A stretch of DNA of 64,000 bases from Rotaria macrura (Eukaryota; Rotifera; Eurotatoria; Philodinida; Philodinidae): the NCBI GenBank assembly GCA_900239685.1, contig OENT01000092.1:1-64000 (forward strand), in the 5' to 3' direction. Made by a program: the position numbers and the translations under genes. Positions 40,863 to 52,470 of the stretch are shown piece after piece (within the stretch, counting starts at the first letter, position 1; each line of letters starts with the position of its first letter). The notes under the pieces are model-generated. The model saw nothing but the letters and a program-made list of their open reading frames with translations. It ran no database searches and was not told the DNA's origin.

Positions 40863-41912
40863 AATATTACTCAAACAGATCATAATATTGAACCATAAGA
40901 ATTAATCCGATAAAATAATTTAGTACATCTAACTATAGCAACAATTTATCTTAAATTTGATAAATTGAAGAATTCTTATTGAAATTATTATCTCAATTAA
41001 GACTCTTGACTGTTACTATTGATTTTTCACACAATAATTGTCTAAATTGATTTTGATGGGAACAATTAATTAAACATCATATGCTTTATTTAAATAGATT
41101 TATTTTCTATTATGTTGATAGTATTAATGATGATTTTGAAATAACACCTTTTCATAAATCAATCAATCATTTCATCTCATCATTTTCGATTAAGAAAAGG
41201 TAGATTTTCAAAATTATAATAGATAACAATAAAATAATCCATGGAATTCGTCCAGAATGGTATACATTTTCAAAGCAGTTTTTTATCTTAAAAAACATTC
41301 CTATCTTTTTTTTCCATTGAATCATGTATTGATCTTCAAACATTCAAAAATTAAGATAGTTTGTCAAATTAAACTCATCCAGATGTTCGTATTAATATAA
41401 AAAAACTCAGCATTCACCATGGGAAATCAAATGTTTATTAATAAAATTAATTCTTTATTTTCATTGATAGATGTTACTAGTCTTGATATAGATTGTCATC
41501 AAATATCTGCTAATTCATTTTTTCAAAATTTCATTTTATTCCCAAATCTTGATATTATTAGAAAAACATCACCACTAGCACCAGAATTATTAAGGTCGAA
41601 TGGCAATAAAGAAATGTTTAATATCTTTTTAAAAAATAACAAAATTATCTCTGTGGTATACTTCTACATTCGATCAAATTCATTTGGCTATCGATCTATT
41701 TCATCGTGTACACTTACTTGCAATACAAATAGTAGACAATGATACTCTTGAACCAATTCTTCGATATACTTTACAAAAGATTAAAAAGAATAATATTCCT
41801 CATCTTACGACATCACAGGTCGAATCCTCACTATCTTTAACGACTGTATCGCCTTAATAAGACCATCGTGATTGTATTTTTTCGTAATTCAATGAAATGT
41901 ATGGCCCAGTAT

Positions 41913-42261
41913 CCCAGGAGAATCATTCCAACCATTGTATCCGATCGGATCCGACAGGCATCCGATCATGTTTCTATCGGAGTTTCTCTTATCCGACGAA
42001 ATCCTATCGGATTCCTGGTGGCGATTCCTGATTCGGATCCCTAATGTTGGATTTTATCGAATCCTACTATCGGAATCCGATTGGATTTCATCGTGTGATC
42101 AGACAGGCCTCTACTGTTGGGTTTAAATGCTAATTCGTACTCAAATAAGAAAATAAGTTTCTTCCGTCGGATCCGTTACTGTTTCCACAACCCGGATTCT
42201 CATAAGATTTCATCGGATCGTAGGATCCAATCGGATTCGGTATGGGATTCATTCACCGGGG
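41913..42261 (+). mobile_element. GGATCCGATC word element, copy A3
   Basis: About 349 bp with a CCCAGGAGAATCATTCC start and CATTCACCGGGG end (consensus CATTCATCTGGG), collinear with A1 and reverse A2. AT flanks both sides. It lies just beyond the F-box pseudogene and 173 bp from the DCXR stop codon. The 63- and 76-codon open frames here are shadows of the repeated word. Confidence 0.72.
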
Positions 42262-42433
42262 ATCTTATTAAACAAACGAAAATCGATAGAACTGTGTTCT
42301 ATTCAATCGATAAACATATCATAAATTTATTGTACTGTAGCAAATAAAATAGATGAAGAAAAAAAATAAATAGTAGATGCTACGACGAACGTGATTACAA
42401 TTAGAAAAATCCGTCATTAGTGTTTGAAACTTA

Positions 42434-43872
42434 TCAAGTTGCCAAAAATCCACCATCTAAATGCATTCAAAAAAACGGAATGAATGAGAATCAAAAACAT
42501 TAATAAGAGTACAATACAAATTTGGTTAATGTTAAAACAAGTGAAATTTGATTCTGGATGTAATTTATACATACATTACCTATAGGTAGAGACGTGCCAG
42601 TAATCATTTGAGCTTTATCGGAAAGTAAAAATAAAATTGGCTCAACAACATCTTCCACTTCTATCGAAATAAATCAAAACAAATATCTATGAATAAATAA
42701 TTGTAAATTTCTTTGCTTATCAACCAGCAAATTTATGTAATGGAATTTTCGACAGCATTCCTGCAGCTTTTTTTTCATCAGACCACGCTAAGAAAGGAAA
42801 AATCGACTGTATTGAATAATATATTTTCAAATATACGAACCCCTTCGCCCCATTTCAGTTAAAACAACCTATTCAATAAAAACGGAGATATTAGGTAAGT
42901 TTGGTTTTTCCTAGAATAGAATATCTACTGTTGGTTGTACGCTATTTACTCGAATCTAAAAGCAAAATGAAAAAAGTCAGCTATGATCTTTCCTGCTTCA
43001 ATAGAATAGCTCTTACTTGATGAGGACCTAATTCTAATGCCATGACACGCGTTAAACCATCGACTGCTGCTTTTGCTGAACAATAAATACTATGATCTTT
43101 TAATGCAGCTGCTGATGCTTGACTCGAGACATTAACAATAGAACCAGTTAACTTACGTTCAATTAAATCACGTGCGATTTCCTACCAAAGAACTGTTATT
43201 ACAGAAATCGTTCATCAATGAATGGCTGTTAAAGTCTGTCGCTTTAGGCTCAACTAGCTAAACCTCTAGAAAATTTTGAACTCAAAGATCTCAATGAAAC
43301 TGATACACGTGATCAATATTTATCGTAAACAAAGAATACCTGGCTAATACAAATAATTGATCGAACATTGACATTGAATACTCTTTCCAATAAAAATATA
43401 AAAGACAAGGATTCATTTGATTTATTTGAAGAAAACTTGCAGCCTACATACGTATCGAAATCTTCTGGCTTGACTTCCAGAAATGGATCTAGGATAGCAA
43501 CGCCAGCATTGTTTACCAATAACTGAATTGGAAGATGTGGTTGAATAGCTTCTTTCGTTGCGTTCCAATCGCTTAAATCAACGCATACCGGAATAATACT
43601 ATTGTCCTAATGCAATTTACAATAATAAAATCCAACGAAAATACATTGAGATTTCATTTGCTTACTTGTACTACAAGTTGCTTTAAATTTTCCTCGGTTT
43701 TACTAACGGCAATAACTTTAGCGCCAAGTTGAGCAAGCCGTAAAGCCAATGATTTACCAATACCTTAACAGACATGATTTTTAAATATACAAGATAACAT
43801 TAGTTAAAATAACCGACCTTGACCAGCACCTGTTATGCAAACAGTTTTATTTCGAAAGTTACTTTCACTCAT
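42434..43872 (-). CDS. DCXR: L-xylulose/dicarbonyl reductase (DCXR), short-chain dehydrogenase
   Basis: DCXR reduces L-xylulose and dicarbonyls with NADPH. Ten exons (43872-43818, 43763-43666, 43606-43452, 43382-43340, 43181-43017, 42956-42930, 42868-42841, 42787-42725, 42660-42580, 42456-42434) join in phase to 245 residues; human DCXR has 244. The dinucleotide-binding motif TGAGQGIG is at residues 14-21, NNAG at 83-86, and the catalytic Ser-Tyr-Lys at about S137, Y150 and K154 (YCSAK). [32 protein letters not shown], and [13 protein letters not shown] then IPLHKFAEVEDVV follow the vertebrate enzyme closely, and the C-terminus is DGGFLAT. Two exons are only 27 and 28 nt, and one is 23 nt. 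It ends the DCXR-CLN3-COPZ tandem; its ATG is 114 bp after the CLN3 stop. Confidence 0.93.
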
Positions 43873-43886
43873 CTAGAAAAATCACC
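43873..43886 (-). other. Splice acceptor directly abutting DCXR start codon
   Basis: The minus strand reads GTGATTTTTCTAG and then ATG with no spacer. A good pyrimidine tract and AG exactly at the start codon, within a 114-bp gap to the upstream gene's stop, fit spliced-leader addition to a downstream cistron. A cis-spliced 5' UTR exon would have to lie within or beyond CLN3. Confidence 0.55.
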
Positions 43887-43986
43887 ATACAAAGGAATTT
43901 AATAAGTTTACCCAAAAATAATCAATTGACGAATTTCCATTAATAAATTAGTATAAGAAAAAAAAGAAAACTTTTGTCAAGACATT

Positions 43987-46900
43987 TTACTGGCAAATTG
44001 CATTATGAAGTGGTATTGCTGATAAACCTGCCGCTGTTATTCCAAATGAATCACCGATGGATGCAACACCCATCGAAAATTCACGATCTGGCTCAGGAAT
44101 CTGAAAGGATACACCACCAGAACCGTTTATGTAGGCTCCCATTCTTTTTAAAATCAAATCCTACTTCAATCGATATCTTGTAAAATGTATTCACATAGGC
44201 TCCACCACCAATTAACCCTTCAAACACAACTAGACCAAAAACTAACCATATTGACGGTATATAGGCTGTGCGGTAGACACACGCGAAAAATATACCCATA
44301 TTAGTCAGCTAGGTAAATATTCAAAGAATAAACGTATGATAATTACAAGTACGAATGCGAATACAAAAATCCAAATGTCTCACTTGGATGATTGGTAAAA
44401 TCCACAGATGATGAATTCTGAAGAGAGCTACAGATGAACGTGACATAAAGACACCCAGTTGGTAACTGACCGAATACCTAAATATGAAAGATTTATATGA
44501 TATGAACACAATACATTGATAATAATGAAACCAATGAATTAGTGTCTATCGAGAGTAGAGAGAGACTATTTCATTTAATTTTAATTATTTAAGTTTGATA
44601 CATCAGCATGATGGTCATCGTCTGGTAATAGTTTGCCATCTCAATGAAAAGTTCATTTTTTACGGTCCTTCTATCTGATTTATCAATAACAGCACCACTA
44701 AAACAGATTCATCAGACACAAGTGAACAGCACATGTCTGTTCTGCAATGTTCCTCCATTCATCTGAATCATGAGAATAGAGGGTGATAGAGAAAAAAATT
44801 CCCAGAGAAGTTTATCCTTCTGTGATATAGAACAAACCTCTAAAGTCTAGATCTTAATTTCTTAGAATAAATAGATTTTTCTTTGTATGTGAAATACTTC
44901 ATGCCGAGATCTTCTCGAAGAATGACAATAGCAAGGTTTTTAAAAGAACCAAAGACAATAATGTTCGGATTTCAAACGTTTTCCTTCAACAATATCACGC
45001 TTTAACAAGTTAAAAAACACAACGAAAAACAAGAAACATCATTTTCAGCATTTTTTATAATGGCTTTCTTTTGAACGCTCGTAAGATTTCGAGACAAATT
45101 CGTACAGATTGTAGTGATCCGTTAGTTGGTGTTCATTAAAATATTATTATTAAAAACTTCAATTCTCTAATGTAAAAACTATCGTCACCAGTTCTTTATC
45201 AATCATGCCCTTTCGTATAGTATGCAATATGTTTATAATCTCATGCTGTATTACGGACGCTCAGTAGGATTACAATGGAGTATTGAACACAATTTTAAAA
45301 AGTGCAAAATATGCATTGTAAGTAAAGTTTTACAGTCATCTGATGCTCTTAGTCTACTGAAAAGAATAACTCTTCAGACAATCTAATCGGGACATTTTAA
45401 TACGATGGTTACTGAATAAAAGATTTACAGCATGTGTACCTTCTATGATTGGCCTATGATGCCGACTTTTAAAAAAATGAGGTTTGAAGAAAATTTTTAT
45501 CACTAGAAGTGAATTCTTCGATCTTCATAATCATATATGACAAGTATTTGAAGCACACATTAACAGTGAAATGCAACGATCAAAGTAAAGACTTCTTGTT
45601 TTTGTATCAATCAAAAGTCATGAGAAAGCATACAAGTTGGTTGGAGAGCATACAATATACAATTGAACTAAGTAGCAATTGTAGAAATTCGTTAAAACAA
45701 ATCTGTGATTGTTGTTCANTGCTACATGAAAATAATTGATGGTTCATATCTTATTTTTAATCATAATTTTTCAACATCTATCCCACGAAAAAATAAAACA
45801 AGATTATGATTGCTTCTATTTTCAATACAACATAAAAGACGAATTAATTAATCTAATAATTCTCTTCCACGAAGTTATGTTCATAGTCGTAGTATAGTTT
45901 CCGGTTAGTTAATCCTGAAATGTCTTAACTTGTGTATTGTACAGAAAAAGTTCATGACATCACTTTCATGCTACTGACAGAGAATAATCAAGTAGCATTA
46001 TCATTAAGCTGATTCTCCTAAATTTCTTTGATTTCTAATGATAGTTCAATACAACTAATCTTCCAAATAACTTAACGGCAAAACAGTGAATTGGTCACAT
46101 TTTAAAATGAAAATCATCAATCAATAGATGTTTCAAAGCCTGGGCTGATTAGCGAACAGTTAGAATTCAAATTAGTAAGACAATATTTGATCACGCATTG
46201 AAAATATTGGTTTAACAGGTGAGCAAGAAAACAAAGGATCCTGTAAGTAGTCTCATAGAAGAATCTAAAATGTGTTATACCAGTTTTTTTATCGTCAATC
46301 TTATCTTAGTCTATGAAAAGAACATGCCGTTCTATTCTCTGTTTCAAAAAGATAAGTTGATACAAAATTCTGAGATTATAATTTCAAATTATAAGATCCA
46401 TAATCGTATCATCAATTGAAGGAAACACTTTAAATTGAAAGAAATAGAAAGAAGTATCTGCAAATGATAGCAAAATTATTGAAGTTTCAAATGGCTAGGA
46501 GAAAAGTCTAGTCATTAAAATGTTCGAACTTCGAAATCGAATCAGACTAAAATATTTCTTCAATTCAGATCATCGAATTCATCGACAGAACATTGAAAGA
46601 ATTGTACTCCTCCTTAAGTTAAGTATCGATTTTTCAAAACTTGTACAAGTAAACAACGAGTTTTCCAGTTTTAGTTCAATTAAGAATATACAAGGACGCT
46701 TAAATTTTCTCCAATAATGCTCTACTTTGTAATTCAAGCACCCTAATTCAAATTCGTCAAACTTTTCTTTATAAATTTTGATTAACATCAAGTTTATCTA
46801 TCATATTGACTATGTCTTACCAACGATATTGTGCAGAATGTGGAAGACTTGAATTACGAAAGAAGATTAATTCATACTACATAGAGAAAAATACAAAAAT

Positions 46901-49900
46901 GATAGATATTAAGTAAATATGATCGTTGAACTTCGATTTTCAGTGCATTTAAAACATCGGAAGATCTCGAAACGATGTTTGCTTACTAATCCTTGATTGA
47001 TTAAATATTCTGCAAAGTAAACAACTGTTAACGGTATCATATATTTGAGTAATGGCTACAAAAACAAACAAAAAGCGATCGATTGCAATACTTAATTTCA
47101 AAATAAATACAACTCCGTACGATGCCTACTTTAACTAATTGAAGTCGATATTCAAACGTTTTAAATGTCGACGATACATTTATTACCTTGGCATCATCAT
47201 CATTATTATCTATTTAAAAAAACTTAGCATTTTTTTCCTAAGAAATTGAGCATTGTTTTCTACCCGTTTCGGCATCGCTCGACGGATTTTCACTTATTTG
47301 TTGATATTGACGATGTTTTGCAGCAGCTTGACCCGCTCCAACCATGATATAACTGCATAAACATATGCAAAGCAAAATAAATTTCATTATGTCTTAGGAA
47401 CATTTTTCTTTACCTGATCACTTGAATGACTGGTATGAAAAGTAGTATAAGAATAGCTGTTCTTGGTTTAACTTTAAGCGGACCAGTTAATCCTGCATAG
47501 GAAAGAGCGCCAAGTAAACCAGCAGCACCTGTACCGCTCGACCATGCACTGACGGTATGTTTAGAATAGAAAGATGTCAATTGCAAAATTGTTATTTCAC
47601 CGAATCCTGAACTGATACTTGCACAAGCAACACCTGTATTTCATAATGATGAACTAAACTTCATGACATCAATCAATGAACTTACCAAATAAACTGAAAG
47701 CAACAACTTTCGAAAGGCCAACCACGATCAAAGCACTAGCAGCAAATAATACAATCAAAGCAAAGCGAATACTTCAATGAAAATAGAAATCAATTCATTT
47801 GTGTAAGAAAAATGAAGTCTAGCATTGCATTTTGTACTTATATAAGATTTTGTGCATATAAAATGGAGCCGTTACTTTGATAACTAATGCTGGTAAAATA
47901 TCCGCTAGTAAAATAGCCTGAAAGAGGATAAGGATTATCAAAATAAAGAAGTTCGACATAATTAAAGAATTTTATTCTCAAAACGCTATATCAATATCTC
48001 ATTTATGTTTTTGCAGCAAAATCAATTTCTTGAAAAACAATTTCTATCAAAATGAATACATTCCTGCAAACAGAAGTGTAATGGGTGTACTTTTTATACC
48101 ACTACACCACTGTGTGACTTATAAAACTATACCGCTAACATCACTATACCATAGCGATGTGGTGGAATGAAAACAATAGTGGTGTAAGTAACATAGCGGT
48201 ATAAGAAGTACATCACTAATAACGTTTATACCACTATTTCCTTGCTGGTGTTAATATATTGATTTATCTATAAATCGTTTTTATTTTAAGAAAATGATGG
48301 TGTCAGAAAACCTAATTCACAATGATATGAATCCATTTAACTATTTTCAAAATCTGAATTGACTGCTGTCTAGAAGAATCAATTGAGTCATTGGAAACGG
48401 CATCTTCAATGCTTATGAAACGATGTATCAATGTATGCATATTTTTATCACACTTCGCCGTAGTCCGTCAGCTTGTTTCGATGGCTGTATTTTTTGGCGA
48501 GAAAAACGATATAGCTTTTCGTCTTATTTTCACCGTTTCCTTCGACATGGGTAGGGCTGAGCATGTTTACTATGATGCTAGTTTCTACGAGAAAAATGTC
48601 AATTTTATGATTGACAACTTAAACCATCGTTCATAAATGAAATGATTATTAGAATTGGATGACGTATGGAAAGTACAAGAACGGATTGAAATACTCATCG
48701 CTTGAAGTGTATTTTCAACAAGAGCGATATTCAACTTGACGTCAAGTGCTTATTAAATCATCGAACGAAGTAAAGTTCATTTGTTTGTTTCGCGTTGCTT
48801 TCAGCTGATTAATCTAAGCATATTTTTGAATCGCACTCTTTCGATTTTAGACGAAGCATAAAATAAGAATCTGATGGGACATCATTTTTCAGAAACTACT
48901 ATCCTGTTTAACGCTTTTATTCGTTGTGTTTTGGTTCTATTTTAAACAGAGATCAATAATAATTGGTTATATTTTTGAATGATACTATCATTTTCTGTTA
49001 ATTTTCATATATTAAAGTCAACATGATCGAATACAAGTTAGTTATCAAAATTGAACATCAGTGATGTTCAATTTTTTCCTTCGTATAAAATAATAAGATG
49101 ACATTTAAGTTCCAAGTTAATAATCAATTTTAGCTTTAAAGATAACTGCAAAGATTATATTTTATGATTCATAGTAAAAATCGGACGGAAAATCATACAG
49201 TAAAATAGATTAACACTTTATCGTAGTCTTGAGAACAGAATTTGAGAAGAAAACAATATTATTGACATACTCGATAGTAACTCACAAAAACAGATTAATA
49301 TTCCAGTTTGATCAGCATACATCGTGTGATTAAGTCGAAACAAATTACCATCAACGAGTTTTTTAGCACTTTCCTTTTGTAAAAGCAAGTATTACTGAGC
49401 TTTGCACACACTAAATTTTTATATATAAATATTGAACAAACTCATTTTTATTTGACTACTTTAGTATATTATTTGATTATTGTATATTTGAACTCAAGAA
49501 GTTCGCAATGAGGAAGGAAATTCTTAGTTGAGCTTCATTGACGTTATCTCTCCTATTATACTATAGTATTGATAGCTCATATACATATAAGTTGTTCTTG
49601 TCATGAAACATTTTTCATAATCATTTGATCTCTTCTACTCACTCCAGTCGATAGTTTATTACAATCAAATTGATTTGTTGTATTATGTGAAACCGGTTGT
49701 GTTGCATTATCACTATCTTCTTGTTTCAAAATATCATGTGCAGCACTTAACATGATTACGTATCCAAAATTATTGCAAAGGCCAAGAAGCCTAAAATATG
49801 TGCGGGTTGGTTAGTGAAATTTACATATTGGACCAAACAAAGAGGGCTGTACCAAAATCCAATAAAGTCAATCCACCATTTTCTACGTTCGGCTCGACTA

Positions 49901-49941
49901 CGGTCACCTGCTGCCGGAGTGGGTTCCATGATCGAAAACAT
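43987..49941 (-). CDS. CLN3: Battenin (CLN3), multi-pass lysosomal membrane protein
   Basis: CLN3 orthologues are multi-pass late endosomal/lysosomal proteins; loss causes Batten disease in humans. Twelve exons (49941-49853, 49790-49643, 47917-47838, 47771-47686, 47633-47414, 47352-47264, 47209-47187, 47055-46987, 46876-46821, 44477-44384, 44308-44165, 44100-43987) join in phase to 403 residues (human 438). Diagnostic segments are [20 protein letters not shown] then [83 protein letters not shown], and [14 protein letters not shown], with [16 protein letters not shown] near the end. Exon 7 is a 23-nt Asp/Asn-rich linker. Two introns are huge: intron 2 (1.7 kb) and intron 9 (2.3 kb). The loss-of-length relative to human is in the N-terminus and loops. 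Confidence 0.95.
44478..46820 (-). other. Oversized CLN3 intron 9 (2343 bp)
   Basis: The flanking exons encode continuous CLN3 sequence (AQYRW then [15 protein letters not shown]), so the intron is firm. Inside, only AT-rich sequence and short unassigned frames (62-76 codons) are visible, plus a single N at 45719. No transposon protein or word island was recognised. Confidence 0.7.
47918..49642 (-). other. Oversized CLN3 intron 2 (1725 bp) containing a word island
   Basis: The exons on either side encode FDCNKLSTG and [14 protein letters not shown], adjacent in CLN3 orthologues. The intron holds the TATACCACTA word island (48066-48250) and an unassigned 81-codon plus-strand frame at 48391-48636. 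Confidence 0.75.
48066..48250. repeat. Iterated-word island, word TATACCACTA/TAGTGGTATA
   Basis: About 185 bp inside CLN3 intron 2. The words TTTATACCACTACACCACT, CTATACCGCTAACATCACTA, ATAGCGATGTGGTGG, ATAGTGGTGTAAG, ATAGCGGTATAAG and TTTATACCACTATTT alternate in both orientations. It can fold back on itself. No terminal CCCAGG is visible. Confidence 0.6.
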
Positions 49942-50086
49942 AACAATAACAATAAAAGGAATTAAATGTGAACTAAGTCATACGAACATTCTCGGATTTT
50001 ATTTTTAAAATGGCAAAGAAAAAAAAACAAACGCATCAAACAGTCAGAAGACGAGCACTTGACAGTTCGTGCCAATCACTAGTCAT

Positions 50087-52455
50087 TCATTTTAACAATG
50101 ACCATTTGATTTGTTCTTTAGCATGATTGAACACCTGAAAAAAGTAAATGTTTATATATATATATATATACTTAGCAGAAATAAAAATCTTAAATCATGC
50201 AATCACTGCACATGAAAAATAAATTCATGAACATGCTATGTTTTTTTTCTGATTATAATCAATCACACGATTAGTCGTACATCAAATGTCGGATGAAATA
50301 TTGATAAAGTTGTTAACGTCTAAATAATTATAGGAGCGAAAAAATAATCAGCGAAATCAAGAGCCTGTACGTATAAATATATATCTGTATACACACGCAT
50401 GCATTTTTTAAATCTTCTATCAGTCGGCATTGAGTAGAATATTGAGTCCCTGATAGAGAATCTGTTCGACAAAAAGGGTAAATATGTCTTATTTTAAATG
50501 ATCCTTGACAGGATCGATCCGAACATTTTCCGGGCAGCTGTTTGTTCTTTGTTAACCCAATAAAAAGTATCCCAGACGAGTCGAAATCACAGTCAGTTCG
50601 TGCTATATTTCCGAACGTAGGTCTAGATGTCTTTTTCTCAGTGAAGCAAAGTTTTAAAAGGGAACTATTAATATTTGCATTATTGCGAGTAGAAAGAAAA
50701 AATTCAGATTTTGATTTATCTATAAACTTGCAGATTGTAAATGACCCTCCAGAATATTCTATTGCAAATGTTTCGGCAAAATAACTCAATTCTTGTTTTC
50801 AGCTACTATAAATTTTTTGAAACATAACTTTATTTTCTCAGAAAAATACAATAAGCCGTTTAAAGCAATTCTAGTAAGACTTTGTATGCAATTTTGCTTG
50901 GCTAAAACTATAATTGAATCCTGTCACATTTTGTGAACTGTAAAGATTCACCCAGCCGTTGTCTAGTCAAAAGTGGAGATCTATCCAACGTGTGTGCTTT
51001 GAAATTCATAAATTGTCCTCGAATGCGAGACAGAATCAAATTTAACAGAAGAAACTACTGGATTGCTTACTTAAGATAGATCTAATCAAATCATATTGAA
51101 AAGAGTATATTTCTCTAGCTACTTAGTTTGAATTTATATGTCTATAGTTTTCTGTTATAAAAATGGTGCTCTAGTGTAATTCATTGACTTTGGACACATT
51201 TCTAACACTGAAAAAAGCCACATATCCTTATTAGATTTTATTTCTTTTGGAATATTACACCATACCATCTTTTATGAATAGATTGTCTTGATCGTATGTG
51301 TCTATGCTATGCTGAAGACATCTTGAAATTTTGAGCATATGATAGCGTTCACTGCACCTATTGATATACATGTAGCCGTTATTCGGAAGGACAAGAGCGA
51401 GTCTTGCTTACATTTTAGCTCATGATTAAATAAAATATTTTTTCAATCTTATCTGGTAATGCTTTCAAGCAAGCTAAGAAGAACAAACATCTTCACCGTA
51501 AATATGAAGTTAAGAGTCTAAGTGTTACTAAATTGTTTCATTTTTATCGTACAAAGAAAGAACCTCAAAACCCATATAAATGAGAAAAACGATACAAACG
51601 AATAGCTATGGACAAGTCGGGCATATTTTCTAATGGGTTACAAATAGATCAATATCTTGCCTCGGAGCTCTCCGATCACTAGTTCTTCTTTAAACCTATA
51701 ATTAAATACTCGCCTGTGAAACAGTCTGTTCGCCTAAAGGTATATCATCTTGACGTAGTTGAACACGTTGAGTAATTAACATTGGATCTGATTCCAGAAT
51801 TATTCTGAAAAAAGTAATAAAATCTATCATTTATTCAAAGAGAAAGGAAATGAATTCGAAAAATTTACCCTTCCTCGCATATCTCATCAAGTGTTAGCAT
51901 AACTAGATCAAGATTCTCATAAAGAAATTTTTTTTCCACATTTTTTCTTAACATCGTGCTTAGCGATTCAAATAAACAAGTTAAAACGGCATTCAACATT
52001 AACTAGACGGTTGAAAAGAATGCATTCATGAGTGTAGATTTAATTTTTATAAAATTCCTACTTCATTTTCATTCGTACTACCCACAATATAAAAGAGTAA
52101 ATCAACATTATTTCGATAGACAACCGTTAAATTATCCAAAAGAATGACATCTCCACCGCCTTTATGCGTTTTATTAAATAGTGATTTTTCGAATTCTTTT
52201 TGTTCTTTCACTGTAGAAAATAATTGATTATAATACTAAATTCAAAATTCAAAATATGATTCATCAAGTCAAAGTTATAATAAAATCTATCTACTTTCGC
52301 TAAAATACGATTACCATCATTGTCTAATATAATAATACCTTTAATCACATAGAGTGACGGCACCTGAAAAATAGATGAAAAAGCGTAAGTTTATATTCTT
52401 ACAACTAACCCAAAACAAACGACGGAAAACTTACAGAGAAATTATCCAATCCCAT
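50087..52455 (-). CDS. COPZ1: Coatomer subunit zeta (zeta-COP)
   Basis: Zeta-COP is a small subunit of the COPI coat, which carries cargo from Golgi to ER. Six exons (52455-52435, 52363-52295, 52235-52062, 52002-51869, 51804-51714, 50134-50087) join in phase to 178 residues (human COPZ1 177). Matches to the family include [20 protein letters not shown] then [85 protein letters not shown] then [10 protein letters not shown], and C-terminal [11 protein letters not shown]. It cannot be assigned to the COPZ1 or COPZ2 paralogue; the symbol is the generic choice. The last intron (1.58 kb) appears to use a GC donor (CAG then GCGAGT). Its stop lies 145 bp upstream of the CLN3 start. Confidence 0.93.
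50135..51713 (-). other. Oversized COPZ intron 5 with GC-AG ends (1579 bp)
   Basis: Exon 5 ends GTTTCACAG and the intron starts GCGAGT; the acceptor is TTTTTTCAG before GTGTTCAATCAT. Only this junction keeps phase and matches the VSQ-V-x-x-AKEQ order of zeta-COP. The intron includes a 153-codon minus-strand frame (50328-50789) with no recognised similarity, a (TA)n run near 50155, and otherwise AT-rich DNA. Confidence 0.65.
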
Positions 52456-52470
52456 TCTAAAATTTAAAAA
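52456..52470 (-). other. Splice acceptor one base before COPZ start codon
   Basis: The minus strand reads TTTAAATTTTAG, one A, then ATGGGATTGG. A leader of one base is not a plausible transcription start, so spliced-leader trans-splicing or a 5' UTR intron is implied. Confidence 0.5.

Larger units (their letters stand above)
39663..41860 (+). pseudogene. Bdelloid-type F-box/leucine-rich repeat pseudogene, interrupted by two elements
   Basis: The start EQLSNETINDRFSYLDACDA (39663) followed by YYAFSNLNNRFQ resembles the F-box-like head (ELPNE-x-F-x-IF-x-YLD) of a large bdelloid protein family. Further on come VFNQALHEISTFKFMAVLIY, VYQLIFHSSSLKYFTLKILE, FSSLEYLVISHRVFLHEP and HLAIDLFHRVHLLAIQIVDN, leucine-rich segments in the order expected for such proteins. 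The frame is broken many times by stops and frame changes, and two 260-345 bp CGTATACGG elements are inserted (40005-40262 and 40518-40862). Coding similarity resumes after each insertion. Such proteins are thought to be ubiquitin-ligase substrate adaptors; this copy is dead. Confidence 0.65.

Noticed and set aside
40446..40898. 150-codon frame with repeated YTEGY/IRSY-like peptides
   Set aside because: It is a translation of the CGTATACGG word element inserted in the F-box pseudogene, not a repeat protein gene.
50328..50789. 153-codon minus-strand frame inside COPZ intron 5
   Set aside because: Composition looks random, with no known motif, and it lies wholly within an intron defined by strong homology on both sides.
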